Below, piece after piece: positions 62,662-64,000 of a stretch of DNA of 64,000 nt. Every line of letters starts with the position of its first letter. The first letter of the stretch is position 1. The position numbers and the translations under genes are program-made. A model generated the notes under the pieces. It was not told where the DNA came from. It worked only from the letters and a program-made list of their open reading frames with translations, and made no database searches. The stretch is from Solimonas soli DSM 21787 (GTDB taxonomy: Bacteria > Pseudomonadota > Gammaproteobacteria > Nevskiales > Nevskiaceae), in NCBI RefSeq assembly GCF_000474945.1, contig NZ_KI440838.1, positions 223,433-287,432 of the forward strand. The letters run 5' to 3'.

Positions 62662-64000
62662 TCATTTTCCGTGCGACGCGCCCGTCCGACGCCGACGCCG
62701 CAGCATGCCGAGACCGGCGAGGCCGGCGAGCAGGCCGAAGCCGAGCGCGCCGCCGCCACCGCCGGAGCCGCCGCTGACGTCGCCCGTCGTGCCACCCGTC
62801 GTGCCGCCGCTGCCGCTGCCGGCAACCGCCTTGACCTGGGCGCTGGCCTTTTCCGGCGAGACATTGCCTTCGCTGTCCGTCACCGAGAGCGACGGTGTGT
62901 AGGTGCCTGCCTGGGTGTAGACGTGCGAGGTGGTCGGCGTGGTGGTCGTCAACGTCGCGCCGTCGCCGAAGTCCCAGCTGTAGTGCGTGATGGCTTGGCC
63001 ATAGGCGCCGAAGGAGTGCGAGCCGTCGAACTGCACGGTCAGCGGCACCGAGCCGCTGCTCGGCGAGGCGATCATCGCGGCGACCGCGTGATCCGAGCCG
63101 CCGACGGTGATCGTCGTGGTCGGCGTGATCGTCACGGCGGCGGACGTTGCCGTGTTGCCGTTCACATCGGTCACCACCACCCTGGCGTCGAACGAGCCGG
63201 CCGCCGGATAGGTGTAGCTGAGGCTGGCCGAGCTGCTCTCCACCGGATCCGTGCCGTCACCGAAGAAGAACGTGTACCTGCTCAGCGCCGAGCCATCGCT
63301 GCTCGCCGAAGCGGACGCATCGAACACGACCTGCAGCGGCGCCGGACCAGTGGTCTTGGAAGCCGAGAGCCTTGCCGTCGGCGCCGAGGTCGGGCCGCCG
63401 TCGCCGCCGGTGGTGCTGCCACCCGTGCTATCGCCACCCGTCGTGCCGCCGCCGGTCGTCGAGCCGCCCGCGGTGTCACCGCCGGTGGTGCTGCCGCCGG
63501 TCGTGTCGCCGCCGGTGCTGCCGCCGCTGCAGGTCCTGGTGGTGACGTAGGCCGCGCCGTGGATCGGATAATTCGGCTTGAGGTTGCTGTACGGCGTCAC
63601 CGAGACCGTGTACTGACCGGCTGGCGGTGCCGAGCCGACGCCGTTGCCGGCGGCGAAATTCACTTCCTCGAAATCGGTGCTGCCCTGCGCCGATGACAGC
63701 GTCGCGCCCGAGGGCGGCGTCACCGTCATGTCGAGATCGGTGCGGGTGCTGTCCCAGCTGACGCGCACGCGCAGGCCGCTGATGCTCGCATCGCTCGGCA
63801 GCGTGAAGTCGTGCGTGACCGCGGCGCCGCCGAAACCGGCGACCGCGAGGCCGACCGTCTGATCCCACTCGGCGAGCGTCGTTTCCGTGCTCGTGCAGCC
63901 GTCGTCGCCGCCAGTCGTGCTGCCGTAGCCGACGATGGTCACGCTGCCGGCCGGATCGGCCGCGATCGGATCGGCCGGGCAGCTCGCCGGAGCGGCGGGC
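62662..64000 (-). CDS. Secreted PKD-domain protein with GlyGly-CTERM-type C-terminus, N-terminal part outside window
   Basis: The frame is open to the window edge, so only the last 446 residues or so are seen. They contain a pre-peptidase-like beta domain (LRVRVSWDSTRTDLDMTV), a low-complexity Gly/Ser/Thr linker, and two PKD domains (YTFFFGDGTDPVE and HYSWDFGDGATL). The C-terminal sorting signal is Gly-rich (SGGSGGGGGA), then a hydrophobic helix and RRRRRTG, the pattern recognised by rhombosortase in type II-secreted proteins. A secreted protease or glycanase is expected upstream, by family habit. The linker is encoded by repeats at 63405-63535. Confidence 0.85.
   Translation of the reverse strand, partial: PAAPASCPADPIAADPAGSVTIVGYGSTTGGDDGCTSTETTLAEWDQTVGLAVAGFGGAAVTHDFTLPSDASISGLRVRVSWDSTRTDLDMTVTPPSGATLSSAQGSTDFEEVNFAAGNGVGSAPPAGQYTVSVTPYSNLKPNYPIHGAAYVTTRTCSGGSTGGDTTGGSTTGGDTAGGSTTGGGTTGGDSTGGSTTGGDGGPTSAPTARLSASKTTGPAPLQVVFDASASASSDGSALSRYTFFFGDGTDPVESSSASLSYTYPAAGSFDARVVVTDVNGNTATSAAVTITPTTTITVGGSDHAVAAMIASPSSGSVPLTVQFDGSHSFGAYGQAITHYSWDFGDGATLTTTTPTTSHVYTQAGTYTPSLSVTDSEGNVSPEKASAQVKAVAGSGSGGTTGGTTGDVSGGSGGGGGALGFGLLAGLAGLGMLRRRRRTGASHGK
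63405..63535 (-). repeat. Low-complexity Gly-Ser-Thr repeat
   Basis: Imperfect copies of an 18-21-base unit encode GGSTTGGDTTGGSTTGGD-type segments linking the beta domain to the first PKD domain. Such tracts vary in copy number by slippage. Confidence 0.8.

Noticed and set aside
63405-63535. CRISPR-like or VNTR array
   Set aside because: The repeats are imperfect, in frame and encode a Gly/Ser/Thr linker, without spacers.

Overview
The window is a GC-rich (about two-thirds G+C by eye), densely coded stretch of a gammaproteobacterial chromosome. RlmJ, a YchJ-type protein, a TPP-controlled thiC, a long Lhr helicase, a CbrXAB-like two-component system, a DcaP-like porin and Oar-type receptors together suggest Nevskiales/Solimonadaceae or a neighbouring order. 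That placement is inference only. No rRNA, tRNA, CRISPR array, prophage or complete insertion sequence was seen.

Layout. 1-675: cut-off MHS-family permease. 929-3024: secreted esterase and aldo/keto reductase. 3067-11328: a locus of Rieske oxygenase, NTF2-like and SRPBCC proteins, a TonB receptor, a large MalT/AlkS-type LuxR regulator, a DJ-1-like protein and an adrenodoxin-type ferredoxin. 11345-17220: sigma-54 response regulator, transporter-fused histidine kinase, small membrane protein and porin. 17503-24333: lipoprotein, RlmJ, Nudix hydrolase, PAP2 phosphatase, GGDEF/EAL protein. 24477-30334: TPP riboswitch, thiC, M48 protease, gamma-glutamyltransferase. 30341-35329: Doc/AbrB toxin-antitoxin pair, then an MFS-ABM-RarD-GST operon divergent from a LysR regulator. 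35366-46170: Lhr helicase, hydrolases, 5'-nucleotidase, M14 peptidase, methyltransferase. 46175-52556: a winged-helix/Ser-Thr-kinase/TPR fusion, a lone transposase-type HTH protein and an Oar-like receptor. 52684-62320: methyltransferase, SDR and PQQ dehydrogenase, MAPEG, YchJ, MscS, MBL hydrolase, ferritin-like protein, small membrane proteins, beta-barrel, acyl-CoA dehydrogenase. 62662-64000: cut-off PKD protein with a C-terminal sorting signal.

Two regulatory circuits stand out. (1) A near-identical element (CTCTCCCTTTTTGGT) lies upstream, in the sense of transcription, of the Rieske operon, the TonB receptor and the DJ-1/ferredoxin operon. The MalT/AlkS-like regulator is encoded between them, which suggests an autonomous uptake-plus-oxygenation regulon for an unknown substrate. 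(2) The CbrAB-like system is flanked by the MHS permease and the DcaP-like porin. Each of these carries a GG-N10-GC sigma-54 promoter and an upstream GTTACG-N3-CGTAAC palindrome, so outer- and inner-membrane steps of one uptake route are probably co-controlled.

At the DNA level, lhr carries three in-frame insertions rich in palindromic repeats, the M48 gene carries a perfect 21-bp inverted repeat near its start codon, and the GGDEF/EAL gene carries an almost unmutated PAS duplication. All readings were made by eye; no homology search was run.
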